From assembly GCF_033954455.1 (NCBI RefSeq), contig NZ_CP121473.1:3830501-3894500 (forward strand): 64,000 nucleotides of DNA, written 5' to 3'. A program made the translations under genes and the position numbers. The notes beneath the pieces are model-generated. The model saw nothing but the letters and a program-made list of their open reading frames with translations. It was not told the origin of the DNA and made no database searches. The DNA comes from Thiorhodovibrio litoralis (GTDB lineage Bacteria; Pseudomonadota; Gammaproteobacteria; Chromatiales; Chromatiaceae). Shown here one piece after another: positions 17,291-25,634 of the stretch (its first letter is position 1; each line of letters begins with the position of its first letter).

Positions 17291-18744
17291 CGACTGGATT
17301 CCAGGTCATCGTGTTTTGGCAGATAGGCCGGCGGCAGACCGGTGGCGGCATACTCGGCGAGCAAGTCGCGCAGCAACGGTGGCAGCGTCGTGGCGCGTTG
17401 TGATGGCGGTGGCGGTGCGCCGGCGGGCTCAAGGCGCCGACGCTGCCCGGAGGCATTGGCGGCTTTATCGAGGGGATAGAGGCGGCAGAGGATGGCGCCC
17501 GAGTGGGGATCAACCACGTCCACAGCACTCAGATCCCAGCGGGCATAAGCGATATGCAGTTGCTCAAGGTGACGCAAGCGCGCCGGCACCTCGAAGCGCT
17601 TGCCCGCCAGGCTGAGCGTCCCATCGCTGCGGCGCTGACGGCGTTGGACGCGACAACGAAAAGCGCCGCGGACCTGCTCGCTGTCCGGACAGGGGCGCCC
17701 CACGTTGGGCGCATCGAGAAGACGCGCAAGCGGCGTGGCGGCGGTCTCACTGTGGACCTTGCGGTGGTACTCCTGCTCCACCCACGCCTGAGTGAGGGTG
17801 TTGAGCTGAGGCAGACTCAGCTCCGCGATGTCCTTGAGCATCGCCATCAGGCGGCCTTCCAGCGTGGCCCAGAAGCGCTCCTGCTTGGCGTTCTGATACG
17901 GGCTGTACGGCAGGGTCGGCTCATGGAGGATGCCCAGGGCGTGCAATCCGGCGGTGAACTCCTCGGCCTGCATTGCCGCGCCGTTATCGCTCATCAAGGC
18001 GCGCGGCAGCCCGCGCTTGTGCAACGCCTGCCCCAGGCCATGGACCAAGGTCTCGGTGGTCTCATCGAGGTACCACTGCAGATGGCAGATCAGGCGGGAG
18101 TGATCGTCAATGACCGCCAGCAGCAGGGGCTTGACCCAGACGCCACCCCGGGTGAGGACTTTGCGCGAGCCATGATGAAAGTCCAGATGCCACAAGGCAT
18201 GGACATACTGGGCTTCATAGCTGCGCACCTCGCAGGCCTCCAGGCGCCGCGCGGCCTGTTCAGCGCCCGGCGTCTTGCGCGCCGGGACACGCCGGCGGTG
18301 CAAGCCCGCGCGCTTCATGAAGCGGCGCACGGTGGCATAGGAGGGCAGCGGCCCCAGGGTCTGATCGCCCGCGCACAAGGCGGCGAGGTTGTCGTAATGC
18401 AGCTGCACCGTCCAACCGGGGTAGTCGCGGTACTGGGCTTGCACCGCATCCATCAGGCGCGGACTCAGCGCGCGCTGCTCCCCGGCATCGCTGCGCCGGC
18501 GCGGGCGCAGTGCGGTCACCGGGTCTTGGGCATCGCGTGCGAGGTAATACCAGCGCTCCAAGGTCCCAAAGCTAAAACTGACCGCCCGCCCAGTCACCGG
18601 ATGACGCCATGACTTGGCCGCTAGCGCCTTCAGCCGCGCGCCCAGCGCGTTCGCCGGCGCAGGATCAGCCAATAAAGGACCAATAATGGCAAAGCGCAAC
18701 CGCGCCCAACCATCGGGATCACCGAGGCCGTTGTCATCGGACAT
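17287..18744 (-). CDS. DDE transposase (TniA/TnsB-like, rve fold) of the inner transposon
   Basis: 485 residues. N-terminal helix-turn-helix region up to about 175. The integrase core has Asp188 (WHLDFHHGS), Asp253 (LMSDNGAA) and Glu289 (YQNAKQERFW), with the 35-residue D-to-E spacing of a proper DDE(35) triad. A Mu-transposase-like C-terminal beta domain (about 365-430: LSLAGKRFEVPARLRH) follows. The core looks complete, so the enzyme may be active. Its family relatives act together with an ATPase encoded next to them, as here. Confidence 0.92.
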   Translation of the reverse strand: MSDDNGLGDPDGWARLRFAIIGPLLADPAPANALGARLKALAAKSWRHPVTGRAVSFSFGTLERWYYLARDAQDPVTALRPRRRSDAGEQRALSPRLMDAVQAQYRDYPGWTVQLHYDNLAALCAGDQTLGPLPSYATVRRFMKRAGLHRRRVPARKTPGAEQAARRLEACEVRSYEAQYVHALWHLDFHHGSRKVLTRGGVWVKPLLLAVIDDHSRLICHLQWYLDETTETLVHGLGQALHKRGLPRALMSDNGAAMQAEEFTAGLHALGILHEPTLPYSPYQNAKQERFWATLEGRLMAMLKDIAELSLPQLNTLTQAWVEQEYHRKVHSETAATPLARLLDAPNVGRPCPDSEQVRGAFRCRVQRRQRRSDGTLSLAGKRFEVPARLRHLEQLHIAYARWDLSAVDVVDPHSGAILCRLYPLDKAANASGQRRRLEPAGAPPPPSQRATTLPPLLRDLLAEYAATGLPPAYLPKHDDLESSR

Positions 18745-18837
18745 TCGTCTTCACCTCCCAGTTGTTTCACACATCACCGGGAGTCTAGAAGGCGCCGCCC
18801 AGCGGCGCGATGAGGTCTTCTGCGGGTTGGCGTTGCC

Positions 18838-19407
18838 CTACAGCGAGCCTGTCGCTGTCGTGCTCGGGGCGATCAATATCAGCAGTTGCACGACGCGCTC
18901 GGACAACGCTTTTGCGCTCAATTTTTCCAGCAGGGATCCTGGCAGGTGCTCGGTGGCGATCGGCGGCATCAACAGACCAGCCAAGGATCGAAAGCAGCGG
19001 GTTTGCACAAACTGCTCACGCCACCAGTGCTGCCACCGCCGCAGGGTTTGGACGGTGACACCGAGCGTCTTGATCAAGCGCTGGCGACGCGATGCGCTCA
19101 GCCCGCAATGCAGGGCGGAAATCAGCACGACGATGACCCCGAGATAGACCTTGCGGCCCAGAAACCGAACGGAAGGCGGGGTGCTGCGCCGCCGGCACCC
19201 GTCCGCGGCACAGCAGAAACTCAGACGGCTCTGGTAGCTCTCATCCAAGACGCCACGCACAACACCTCGGGGCTTACGCGGATAACGGGCGCTGTGCAAC
19301 GCACCACCGCAGTCACAGCCGCCCGCGCGGACTTCCTCGGCAATCGACTCGTCGATCCGGGTGAGCAGGTGGTAAAAGTTCGTGTCGGCAAGAAAGGCGT
19401 GACACAC
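18838..19407 (-). CDS. DUF6431-like zinc-ribbon/HTH protein of the inner transposon
   Basis: 189 residues from a GTG with AGGAG 9 nt upstream. It has cysteine pairs CDCGG (31-35) and CCAADGC (near 70) that could form a zinc ribbon, and a helix-turn-helix-like stretch (TLGVTVQTLRRWQHWWREQF). It resembles the DUF6431 family often found next to this type of transposase. It is the promoter-proximal gene, separated from the transposase by 93 bp. It could regulate the operon or help bind the ends; neither is shown by sequence alone. Confidence 0.65.
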   Translation of the reverse strand: MCHAFLADTNFYHLLTRIDESIAEEVRAGGCDCGGALHSARYPRKPRGVVRGVLDESYQSRLSFCCAADGCRRRSTPPSVRFLGRKVYLGVIVVLISALHCGLSASRRQRLIKTLGVTVQTLRRWQHWWREQFVQTRCFRSLAGLLMPPIATEHLPGSLLEKLSAKALSERVVQLLILIAPSTTATGSL

Positions 19408-19557
19408 TGGGACTGTCTCCTGGTTTTTGGCGAAATTCGGAGACAGCCCTCTCGGGCAACTTGCGTCAAGTTGTTTGAGGGGGTTTTTTGTTTTCCCTCA
19501 CTGAATTTGCTCAGAATCGCGGCCGATTCCCGCAAATAGTCTGCTCAGGCTCACTGG
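19408..19557. promoter_or_regulatory. Right end of the inner transposon: promoter region, palindrome and target duplication
   Basis: Holds the leader of the transposon genes, a 7-bp palindrome CAACTTG/CAAGTTG (19457-19473, 3-nt loop) followed on the plus strand by G5T6, the right terminal repeat (rc starts TGAGCCTGAGCAG) ending at 19553, and the CTGG duplication at 19554-19557. The palindrome may be an operator, or with the T-run a terminator shielding the element on the plus strand. Confidence 0.5.
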
Positions 19558-20423
19558 CCGGTCATTATCGCTTCGAGCCACGTCCGGTCGCGGTGGCGCG
19601 AGGGAATGAAAAAGGCCGCGTGGAGCGGGCGATTCGCTACATTCGCGACAGTTTCTTTGCTGCGCGCACCTTCAGTGATCTGGCGGATTTGAATGCCCAG
19701 GCTGATACCTGGTGTCAGGGCCAGGCGGCGGATCGGCCGTGCCCGGAGGACCGCGCGCAGTCAGTGCGCGCGGTTTTTGAACAAGAACGCCCGCATCTGC
19801 TGGCCTTGCCGCCGGTTCCCTTTCCTACCGAAGAGCAGGTGGCGGTGTCGGTCGGGAAGACGCCCTATGTGCGCTTTGACCGCAACGACTATTCCATTCC
19901 CCACACTCATGTGCGCCGCACGCTCACGGTGGTGGCGTCGCTCGGGCAGGTGCGGGTGCTCGATGGGGCCGCGGTGATCGCCACTCATGCGCGCTCCTTC
20001 GATGCCGGGGCGCAGGTGGAGGACCCGGCGCATGTGGCCGAGCTGGTGGCGCGCAAGCGCGCCGCGCGTCAGCACCGGGGGCAGGATCGGTTGATCCAGG
20101 CGGTACCGATCAGTCAGACCCTGCTGACCCAGGCCGCTGAACGCGGGGAGCCCTTGGGCAGCATGACGGCGGCTTTGCTGCGCCTGCTCGATTCCTATGG
20201 GGCGGCGGAGCTGACAGCGGCAATCGAGGAGGCGCTGGCGCGCGAGGTGCCGCATCCCAATGCGGTGCGCCTGGCGCTGGAGCGCCGCCGCGAGGCGCGC
20301 GGACAGCCGCCGCCGATTCCGGTCACCCTGCCGGCGGATGCGCGGGTGCGCGAGGTGGTGGTGCGCACCCCGGCGCTGGGGGATTACGACCAGTTGCATG
20401 ATGAACCGCCACGGGAGGACTGA
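19554..20423 (+). pseudogene. istA: IstA transposase, C-terminal part
   Basis: Continues istA after the inner transposon: [30 protein letters not shown] contains the catalytic Glu region, followed by the beta-barrel and C-terminal part of IstA. The frame can be read from 19488 inside the transposon, but that start is artificial. It ends 2 bp before istB. With 14844-15477 it forms a 499-residue protein. Confidence 0.92.
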
Positions 20424-20425
20424 GC

Positions 20426-21250
20426 ATGAGTGAACAGGATCCGCAGATGCTGAAACAACGCGCCCAGGCGCTGAAGCTCTATGGGGTGCTGGCGCATTGG
20501 GCGGAGGTGGTGGACGCGCCTTGGCTGGTGAGCGTGTTGCAGTGGGAGGAAGAGGCCCGGGCGCAGCGCTCGCTGGAGCGACGCATGAAGCAGGCGCACT
20601 TGGGGCGGTTCACACCACTGGCGGATTTCGATTGGAATTGGCCCAAGCGCTGTGATCGCGCGGCGATTGAGGAGTTGATGGGCCTTGGCTTTGTCGCCGA
20701 GGCGCTGAATGTGGTGCTGATCGGCCCCAACGGGGTGGGCAAGACGACGATTGCGCGCAATCTGGCGCGGCAGGCGGTGCTGGCCGGGCGCACGGTGCTG
20801 TGCACGTCGGCGGCGGCGATGCTCAATGCGCTGCTGGAAGCCGACGGGGAGCGGGCGCTGCGCGCGCGCCTGAATGCCTATGCCCGCGTGCAGCTGTTGC
20901 TGATCGATGAGATCGGGTATCTGTCGTATTCCAACCGCCACGCGGATTTGCTCTTTGAGGTGGTGTCACGCCGCTATGAGAGGCATCCGACCCTGGTGAC
21001 AACGAACCGCCCCTTTGCCGAGTGGGGGGAGGTGTTTCCCAATGCCGCCTGTGTGGTGTCGCTGATCGATCGCTTGGTCCATCACGCGGAGATCATTCAG
21101 ATCGATGGGGAGTCCTATCGGCTCAAGGAGGCGAAGGAGTCCGCGACGCGGCGGCGTGAGCAGCGCGCGGCACGGACCAAGCCGGCGTCAAAGACGCCTC
21201 CAGCACAGCCAGGAGAGGAGCATGTATCCACCCCCGATGATTCCCTATGA
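20426..21250 (+). CDS. istB: IstB transposition helper ATPase
   Basis: 274 residues. Walker A GPNGVGKTT (about 99-107), Walker B LLIDEIGYL, and sensor LVTTNRPFAEW, all typical of the DnaA/DnaC-like IstB ATPase that loads the IS21 transposase on target DNA. It appears intact, including a basic C-terminal tail of about 30 residues. Without its IstA it could only act on related IS21 copies elsewhere in the genome. Confidence 0.95.
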   Translation: MSEQDPQMLKQRAQALKLYGVLAHWAEVVDAPWLVSVLQWEEEARAQRSLERRMKQAHLGRFTPLADFDWNWPKRCDRAAIEELMGLGFVAEALNVVLIGPNGVGKTTIARNLARQAVLAGRTVLCTSAAAMLNALLEADGERALRARLNAYARVQLLLIDEIGYLSYSNRHADLLFEVVSRRYERHPTLVTTNRPFAEWGEVFPNAACVVSLIDRLVHHAEIIQIDGESYRLKEAKESATRRREQRAARTKPASKTPPAQPGEEHVSTPDDSL

Positions 21251-21431
21251 TTGGTCGCCCGAGCAGGCGCTGGCGGTCGTTGACTGGTTGGAGATGCTCT
21301 GCGAGGGAATTTATGAGATCCATGGCCTCGCTATCGCCGAGGCCCGCGAACAGGCCTATCAGGAGCAACTGCGCGATGAACGTCAGCTGCCCTTGCCGTT
21401 GTTTCCTTTCTACAACGATGATCCGTTCTGA
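21222..21431 (+). CDS. Small ORF at the end of the IS21 element
   Basis: 69 residues from the ATG at 21222 with AGGAGAGGAG directly upstream, overlapping the end of istB in another frame. The acidic sequence (IPYDWSPEQALAVVDWLEMLCEGIYEIHG...) looks like real coding sequence: a good ribosome site and a helical pattern. The function is unknown; it may be an IS21 accessory protein. Confidence 0.6.
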   Translation: MYPPPMIPYDWSPEQALAVVDWLEMLCEGIYEIHGLAIAEAREQAYQEQLRDERQLPLPLFPFYNDDPF

Positions 21432-21556
21432 GTGACCTTCACCGGCCACCGGGCGCGGCTCGCTGTTCGGTGGCTCACCCTTCGCCTTCAGCGAGGGCGT
21501 CGCTTTGTCGGGCGGCTGGACTTCACCGTTTATCCGCAGGTTTGTTCAGCCGCTAA

Positions 21557-21564
21557 CAGCCGAG
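21557..21564 (+). repeat. Target-site duplication of the IS21 element, right copy
   Basis: CAGCCGAG, partner of 13943-13950. The right IS end ...TAACA overlaps its first two bases if the duplication is 6 bp. Confidence 0.85.
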
Positions 21565-22459
21565 CGATCAACTCACCGGTCGCACGCCCCTGGACATCGA
21601 AGGGGACAATCCAGCCTGCGGTAAGCCCATAGCCAATTTGGCTGCCGTACACGCCGAATATCGGCGCTGACGCCTTTTCAGCGAGCTGCTCGAGCACCCG
21701 ACGGGGCACCAGCGGACGGCCGGTCGAATCGCGGAACAGCGCCGTAAAGAAGACTATCGCATCCTCTGGCAGTTCGGCCACCGCAGCCAGGGTCTCTTCG
21801 AGGCTGAGATCGACCAGATAGCGCGCCTCCAGGTCTTGCGAACGCTGCTGCAGTCGCTGTTTAAGGTCGCCGAGGTAGTCGCAGCAGGGACCGGAGCCAC
21901 TGACGATGGCGATCAGGCGTGTGTTCGGTTTCAGACGCAGGGCCAGATCGAGGGTGCGCTCGAATGCCAGGACATAGGGTATCCCCGACACCACGGGCTC
22001 GAGCGCCAGTCGAGCCAGACTCTTGACCGAGACGGCGTCAACGACCATGGTGGCTCCGGGCCAGATGTCGTCGCGATGGCGCTGGGCGAAGTCGACCGCA
22101 ATCGGGGTGATAGCCAGCACCACGTCCACTTTCAGGCGCCGGTATTTCTTCTCGAGCAGCGCGACCATATCGTCATCGAGCAGCTCGCGCGGGAACCGGT
22201 GCATGTCCAGGGTTTCGGAAAAAAACTCGACCTGCGCCTGGCTGCGCGCCTCAATGGTTTCGCGCAGCGCGCGATCTAAGGTGATGAAGGCGGGGACGTA
22301 GGGGTCGACCGCGTTGAGGATGACTAGGTGACGGGGTTCAGGCGTGGCATGCGCGGCATGCGGCGATACCACAAGCGGTATCGCCACCAACAGGATGAGG
22401 ACGGCAATCCAAGGAGCTACCAGCGCCCGCCCCGAGGCGCTCAGTGCGCGCGCTGACAA
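21565..22459 (-). pseudogene. Sensor histidine kinase, N-terminal sensor part (split by IS21)
   Basis: Starts at the ATG at 22459 with a signal/membrane segment (VAPWIAVLILLVAIPLVV), followed by an ABC-substrate-binding-like periplasmic sensor (LVILNAVDPYVPAFI; VVSGIPYVLAFERTLDLALRL; FGVYGSQIGYGLTAG). The frame ends at 21530 inside the IS, so the fragment could make a soluble periplasmic sensor without a kinase. The rest is at 12872-13950. It lies 31 bp downstream of the HAD-phosphatase gene in the same direction, so phosphatase, kinase and regulator were one operon before the insertion. Confidence 0.93.
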
Positions 22460-22490
22460 ACCGCGGTGGCTGGCGCTCTGCCAGCAGCAC

Positions 22491-23570
22491 TCATGGGTTG
22501 GACACGAAGATGCGCTTCCAATCGTCCTTCATGCTGATCACAGACCAGCCTTTCTCCTTGGCCTCGTCCATCAGGTCCTGGCTGAAGGTGCCGAACTGGG
22601 TGTCGGGCAAACCCGCGGCCGGACCGTAGGCATATTCGCGCTTGGCGTCGTCGTGGAAGACCAGCATCATCAGCCGGGCGCCGTCACCTGCGCCAGTCCA
22701 TTCGAGCATCTGTCGGTCCCCATCGGAATTGCCGAAGGCGGCGATGGGACGCTTGCCGATGAACTGATTGATGCCGACCGGCTTGCCCGTCTTGTCATCG
22801 ATGAAGTTCACCTTGGGTTCGCGAATCAGCTCGGGCTTGCCGTCGACCACCTTGTACGCGGTCTTGATCGATGAGCCGATCACCTGTTGCGCGGGTATGC
22901 CATAGACCTCAAGGGTCATGGGCCGCATGAACTCAACCCCGCCGCCAGAGACGATGTAAGTGGTAAAGCCATTGTCACGCAGGTAATCAAGCAGCTCAAG
23001 CATGGGCTGGTAGGCCAGCTCGGTGTAGCGGCGGTCAAATTTGGGATGCTTGGCGGTCTTGAACCAGTCAGTCACAATCTGTTCAAACTCAGCCGTGCTC
23101 ATGCCGGCATGGGTCGCCATGACCAGCTCAAGGATGCCCTTTTCTCCGCTCGCCGCAATGCCGGCCAGGTCGTTGGCAAGCACCGACTTAAATGGCTCTG
23201 TCGTCTTCCACTCCGGATGCTTCGGGGCCAGCGCCTTTACCCGGTCTAGCGCAAAGGCGACCTGGGTATACATCGGGTGCGACGGCCAGAGGGTGCCGTC
23301 GTTGTCGAAGGTGGCAATGCGGTCCTCAGCCGGGACGAAGCCGGGTGAGTCCGGCGTGGTTACTTCCGCTACGAAGTCGAGAATTGCCTGCTTGGCGGGA
23401 CCATCGCTCCAGGAAGGCAGCGGGGCGTCGTGGCTGAGTGCCTGCGGCTCGCCCTGGACGTCTGGGCGCGGGCCAGTGTCCTCAGCGAAGAGCACGCCTG
23501 TTGCCATCAGCCCAATCAGGGCGATGGCCGGTGTAAACACTTTACTCAGCAAAGTGCGCTTGCGTTTCAT
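22491..23570 (-). CDS. Exported HAD-superfamily phosphatase
   Basis: 359 residues with a good ribosome site (AAGGAG) and a signal peptide (VFTPAIALIGLMATGVLFA). HAD motif I is FDNDGTLW (nucleophile Asp89, acid Asp91), motif II is YIVSGGG, and FGNSDGDRQML gives the Mg-binding Asp residues. It is therefore a periplasmic phosphatase or phosphotransferase with an unknown substrate. It opens the operon that continued into the split sensor kinase. A copy of the 20-bp motif lies 110-130 bp upstream. HAD, sulfatase, DUF3302 and HlyD genes together suggest a shared envelope or nutrient response. Confidence 0.9.
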   Translation of the reverse strand: MKRKRTLLSKVFTPAIALIGLMATGVLFAEDTGPRPDVQGEPQALSHDAPLPSWSDGPAKQAILDFVAEVTTPDSPGFVPAEDRIATFDNDGTLWPSHPMYTQVAFALDRVKALAPKHPEWKTTEPFKSVLANDLAGIAASGEKGILELVMATHAGMSTAEFEQIVTDWFKTAKHPKFDRRYTELAYQPMLELLDYLRDNGFTTYIVSGGGVEFMRPMTLEVYGIPAQQVIGSSIKTAYKVVDGKPELIREPKVNFIDDKTGKPVGINQFIGKRPIAAFGNSDGDRQMLEWTGAGDGARLMMLVFHDDAKREYAYGPAAGLPDTQFGTFSQDLMDEAKEKGWSVISMKDDWKRIFVSNP

Positions 23571-23680
23571 TGCAGTACTCCTTAGTCATTGTAATTGCGG
23601 ACGGTGCGAGCACGCACGCTGGACGCCCTTTCGCGCCCAAGCTTATCCGCATTCCGCTAACCCTTCCTATCCGCACGATT

Positions 23681-23700
23681 ACTTAGTCTACGTAGGTAGC
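23681..23700 (+). promoter_or_regulatory. Putative response-regulator binding site, copy 2
   Basis: ACTTAGTCTACGTAGGTAGC, 16 of 20 matches to 10468-10487, with a CTACGTAG palindrome at its centre. It overlaps the last codons of batD and lies upstream of the HAD-phosphatase gene, suiting an activator site. Confidence 0.45.
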
Positions 23701-25634
23701 TGACGTATCGCTTGATCGTTTCGACACCCGCGATCCGCTTGGGCGGGATTCAGCGGTGGCAAGGCGCCATTCGGTTGTCGAGACAGCAGTTTCCATCGCC
23801 CGCCGAATTGCCACCGCAGTTGGCGCTGCAGTCGCCGCCGCCAGTCAATAAGCTCGAGTGGCCGGGCCGCGTAGCGCGCGGCTTCTAGCTCGGCGAAGAG
23901 GGCTCTTAGCGCGCTTTGCCAAGCTGCGTCTTTGCTGGTTGCCGGCTGGCCAGCCGATTGTTCAGTCCCGGGGCGGGTGAGTTTCCCGGCCAAGTGCGTG
24001 AGCGGCTCCCCGGGTGCCAACCAAGCTGCCTGCTGCGCTCGCTCCCGCAGGGCGATGTAAAAGGCATCCGGGTCATTGCAGGACCTGAGGGCGCGCAACC
24101 AGCGTCGCATCCGCCATGACGCTGGCATGGCGCCGGCCACTGCATCAGCCATTGCATCTGTCATCCGCGCGTTCCATGCCGCGAACCCTGCGCTCGCCTT
24201 TGTCCGCATCCCAGACCAGCGCAGGGCGATAGACGCGGCTGCGCGACCCAAACTCTGTGCCGAGCGCAGCCGCGCGGCAACCTCAGGGAGCGTCGATCGG
24301 GCAAGCGCGACGGGCAAGCCACCGGTCGGTGAATCGCCCTGAGCCGGAACGCGAACGATCTTGACTCGCCAGCCTGCGACCAAACCGAGGAAGACCAAGA
24401 CCACGGCGATCAGCGGTATCCATGCCAACCATACCCCCGGACCGACGCCCTCTTGCGGCTGACTCGGACGCGCGTCCGCGCGCTTGGGTCCACCCAGGCT
24501 GCGTTGCGCGAGACTCGCGACCTCCAGACGGTTGGTGGCGACATTCCACCATTGCAGCCGCATCGGCGGCAGCTGCAGCGCCCCCTCGGACTGGGGTACC
24601 AGGGTGTAGATCTCGGTGCGACGCGCAAGCAGGCGCCGGCCATCTGCATCGAGGCGGGTGTCGCTCAGGGTGCGCTCGCGATAGCGGCGAAAGTCCGCCG
24701 AGGCCAGCAGGGGCTCCAGCGATGGCAGTTGTTCAGCCGTGCCGCCCTCGGCCTGCAGCTCGAGCGTCAGGGTCAGGGGTTGTCCGGCAGCGATCTCGGC
24801 GGTCGGGTCGAGTCGGGCTGTCAGGCTGAGCGCCTCCAGCGGCAGCCAGGGACGCAGCTCGGGCGGCGCCGGGCGCACCTCGAGATCAGGCACCGACGGT
24901 GCCTCAAGCTCAAAGCGCTGTCCGCGTGCGTCGGTCGCGGACAGCCGCACCGGCGCGATGCGCAGAGGGCCTTCGCGCAGAGGCCGGAGCAAGAAATAGT
25001 AGTCATTGACCTGCTCGCGACCGTCCCCTCCGGTGCGCATCTGGCTCACAGGCCCCTTGAGAAGCTCCGTTTGCGCATGATCCAGGTCATCCAGACTCGG
25101 CGTCGCGCTAGCGAGCGCGCCAGTGCTGATTACCCGCAGCTTGAGAATCAGGCTCTGCTGCACATAGGCGTGATCGTGTGAGAGCGAAACCTCCAACTTT
25201 GGCGTCGCCGCGAGAGGCGCTCCCAAAATATGACGAGTAGAACCCTGTGGTCGCGAAGCCCCTGGCGGATAAGCGGGCGCCCAACCGCCACTCCAGGGCT
25301 GTGTTCGGGGATCGGACCGATTGGGCCTCCGCCCGGCGTTTGACCCCGGATTTTGCCAGGGATTTGCCCGGGTCCTCGGGTCAACCTGCGGCCAGGTATT
25401 CTGCCCCCTTTGGCCCGGCGGCATGCCGCGGGCGTTACTCTGAGCCTCAGGACGAAAACGCCAGGATTCGGCGCTCGGTGGCTCAGATTGCCCGGACTGG
25501 GAGAGCTGGCCGGCACTTGGGGTTTCCTCCGCCGCTCCAGCATGAGCATGCAGCAGAGCCACCGCCATGCCGGCGGCAATCAGTACTCCCGTCAGACCGG
25601 TCCGCAGCTTGACCACGCCTGGCTGTTTCACCAC
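23688..25634 (-). CDS. batD: BatD-like membrane protein
   Basis: 648 residues. The start is a GTG; two adjacent GTG codons (25634, 25631) overlap the batC stop, so it is coupled to batC. Signal peptide at about 12-34 (LTGVLIAAGMAVALLHA), a Gln/Pro/Arg-rich linker to about 135, then BatD-type immunoglobulin-like repeats (LEVSLSHDHAYVQQSLILKL; DYYFLLRPLREGPLRIAPVRL), one membrane helix near 405-425 (WIPLIAVVLVFLGLVAGW) and a cytoplasmic tail. Last gene of the MoxR/Bat operon. Bat proteins are tied to stress tolerance and envelope function; the exact mechanism is unclear. Confidence 0.9.
   Translation of the reverse strand: MVKQPGVVKLRTGLTGVLIAAGMAVALLHAHAGAAEETPSAGQLSQSGQSEPPSAESWRFRPEAQSNARGMPPGQRGQNTWPQVDPRTRANPWQNPGSNAGRRPNRSDPRTQPWSGGWAPAYPPGASRPQGSTRHILGAPLAATPKLEVSLSHDHAYVQQSLILKLRVISTGALASATPSLDDLDHAQTELLKGPVSQMRTGGDGREQVNDYYFLLRPLREGPLRIAPVRLSATDARGQRFELEAPSVPDLEVRPAPPELRPWLPLEALSLTARLDPTAEIAAGQPLTLTLELQAEGGTAEQLPSLEPLLASADFRRYRERTLSDTRLDADGRRLLARRTEIYTLVPQSEGALQLPPMRLQWWNVATNRLEVASLAQRSLGGPKRADARPSQPQEGVGPGVWLAWIPLIAVVLVFLGLVAGWRVKIVRVPAQGDSPTGGLPVALARSTLPEVAARLRSAQSLGRAAASIALRWSGMRTKASAGFAAWNARMTDAMADAVAGAMPASWRMRRWLRALRSCNDPDAFYIALRERAQQAAWLAPGEPLTHLAGKLTRPGTEQSAGQPATSKDAAWQSALRALFAELEAARYAARPLELIDWRRRLQRQLRWQFGGRWKLLSRQPNGALPPLNPAQADRGCRNDQAIRQLPT

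Larger units (their letters stand above)
15478..19553 (-). mobile_element. 4.1-kb DDE/AAA+ transposon with a primase-like gene, inserted in istA
   Basis: Ends are imperfect inverted repeats of about 26 bp: both start TGAGC and both carry GCGGGA at positions 21-26 (18 of 26 positions match). It is flanked by a 4-bp (or 5-bp) duplication. All four genes run on the minus strand: DUF6431 protein, DDE transposase, ExeA-like ATPase, RepB-primase-like protein; the last three overlap and must be one operon. The transposase-plus-ATPase pair resembles the TniA/TniB and TnsB/TnsC logic of Tn5053 and Tn7, but no TniQ/TnsD-like or resolvase gene is visible. Confidence 0.85.
13951..21558 (+). mobile_element. 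IS21-family element inserted in the sensor-kinase gene (contains a second transposon)
   Basis: Bounded by TGTAGATGGC on the left and ...GCTAACA on the right, with a direct duplication outside. The two ends share further internal matches (CGGTGAA, CCGCC within the first 55 bp). Without the inner transposon it is about 3.5 kb, larger than a typical 2-2.5 kb IS21, because it also carries a Cys-rich ORF before istA, a small ORF after istB and a 400-bp left leader. Gene order: Cys-rich ORF, istA (interrupted), istB, 69-codon ORF. It is probably immobile now since istA is broken. Confidence 0.9.

Noticed and set aside
17503-18612. 369-codon plus-strand frame opposite the DDE transposase
   Set aside because: The minus strand encodes the full DDE triad; the plus frame has no recognisable motif.
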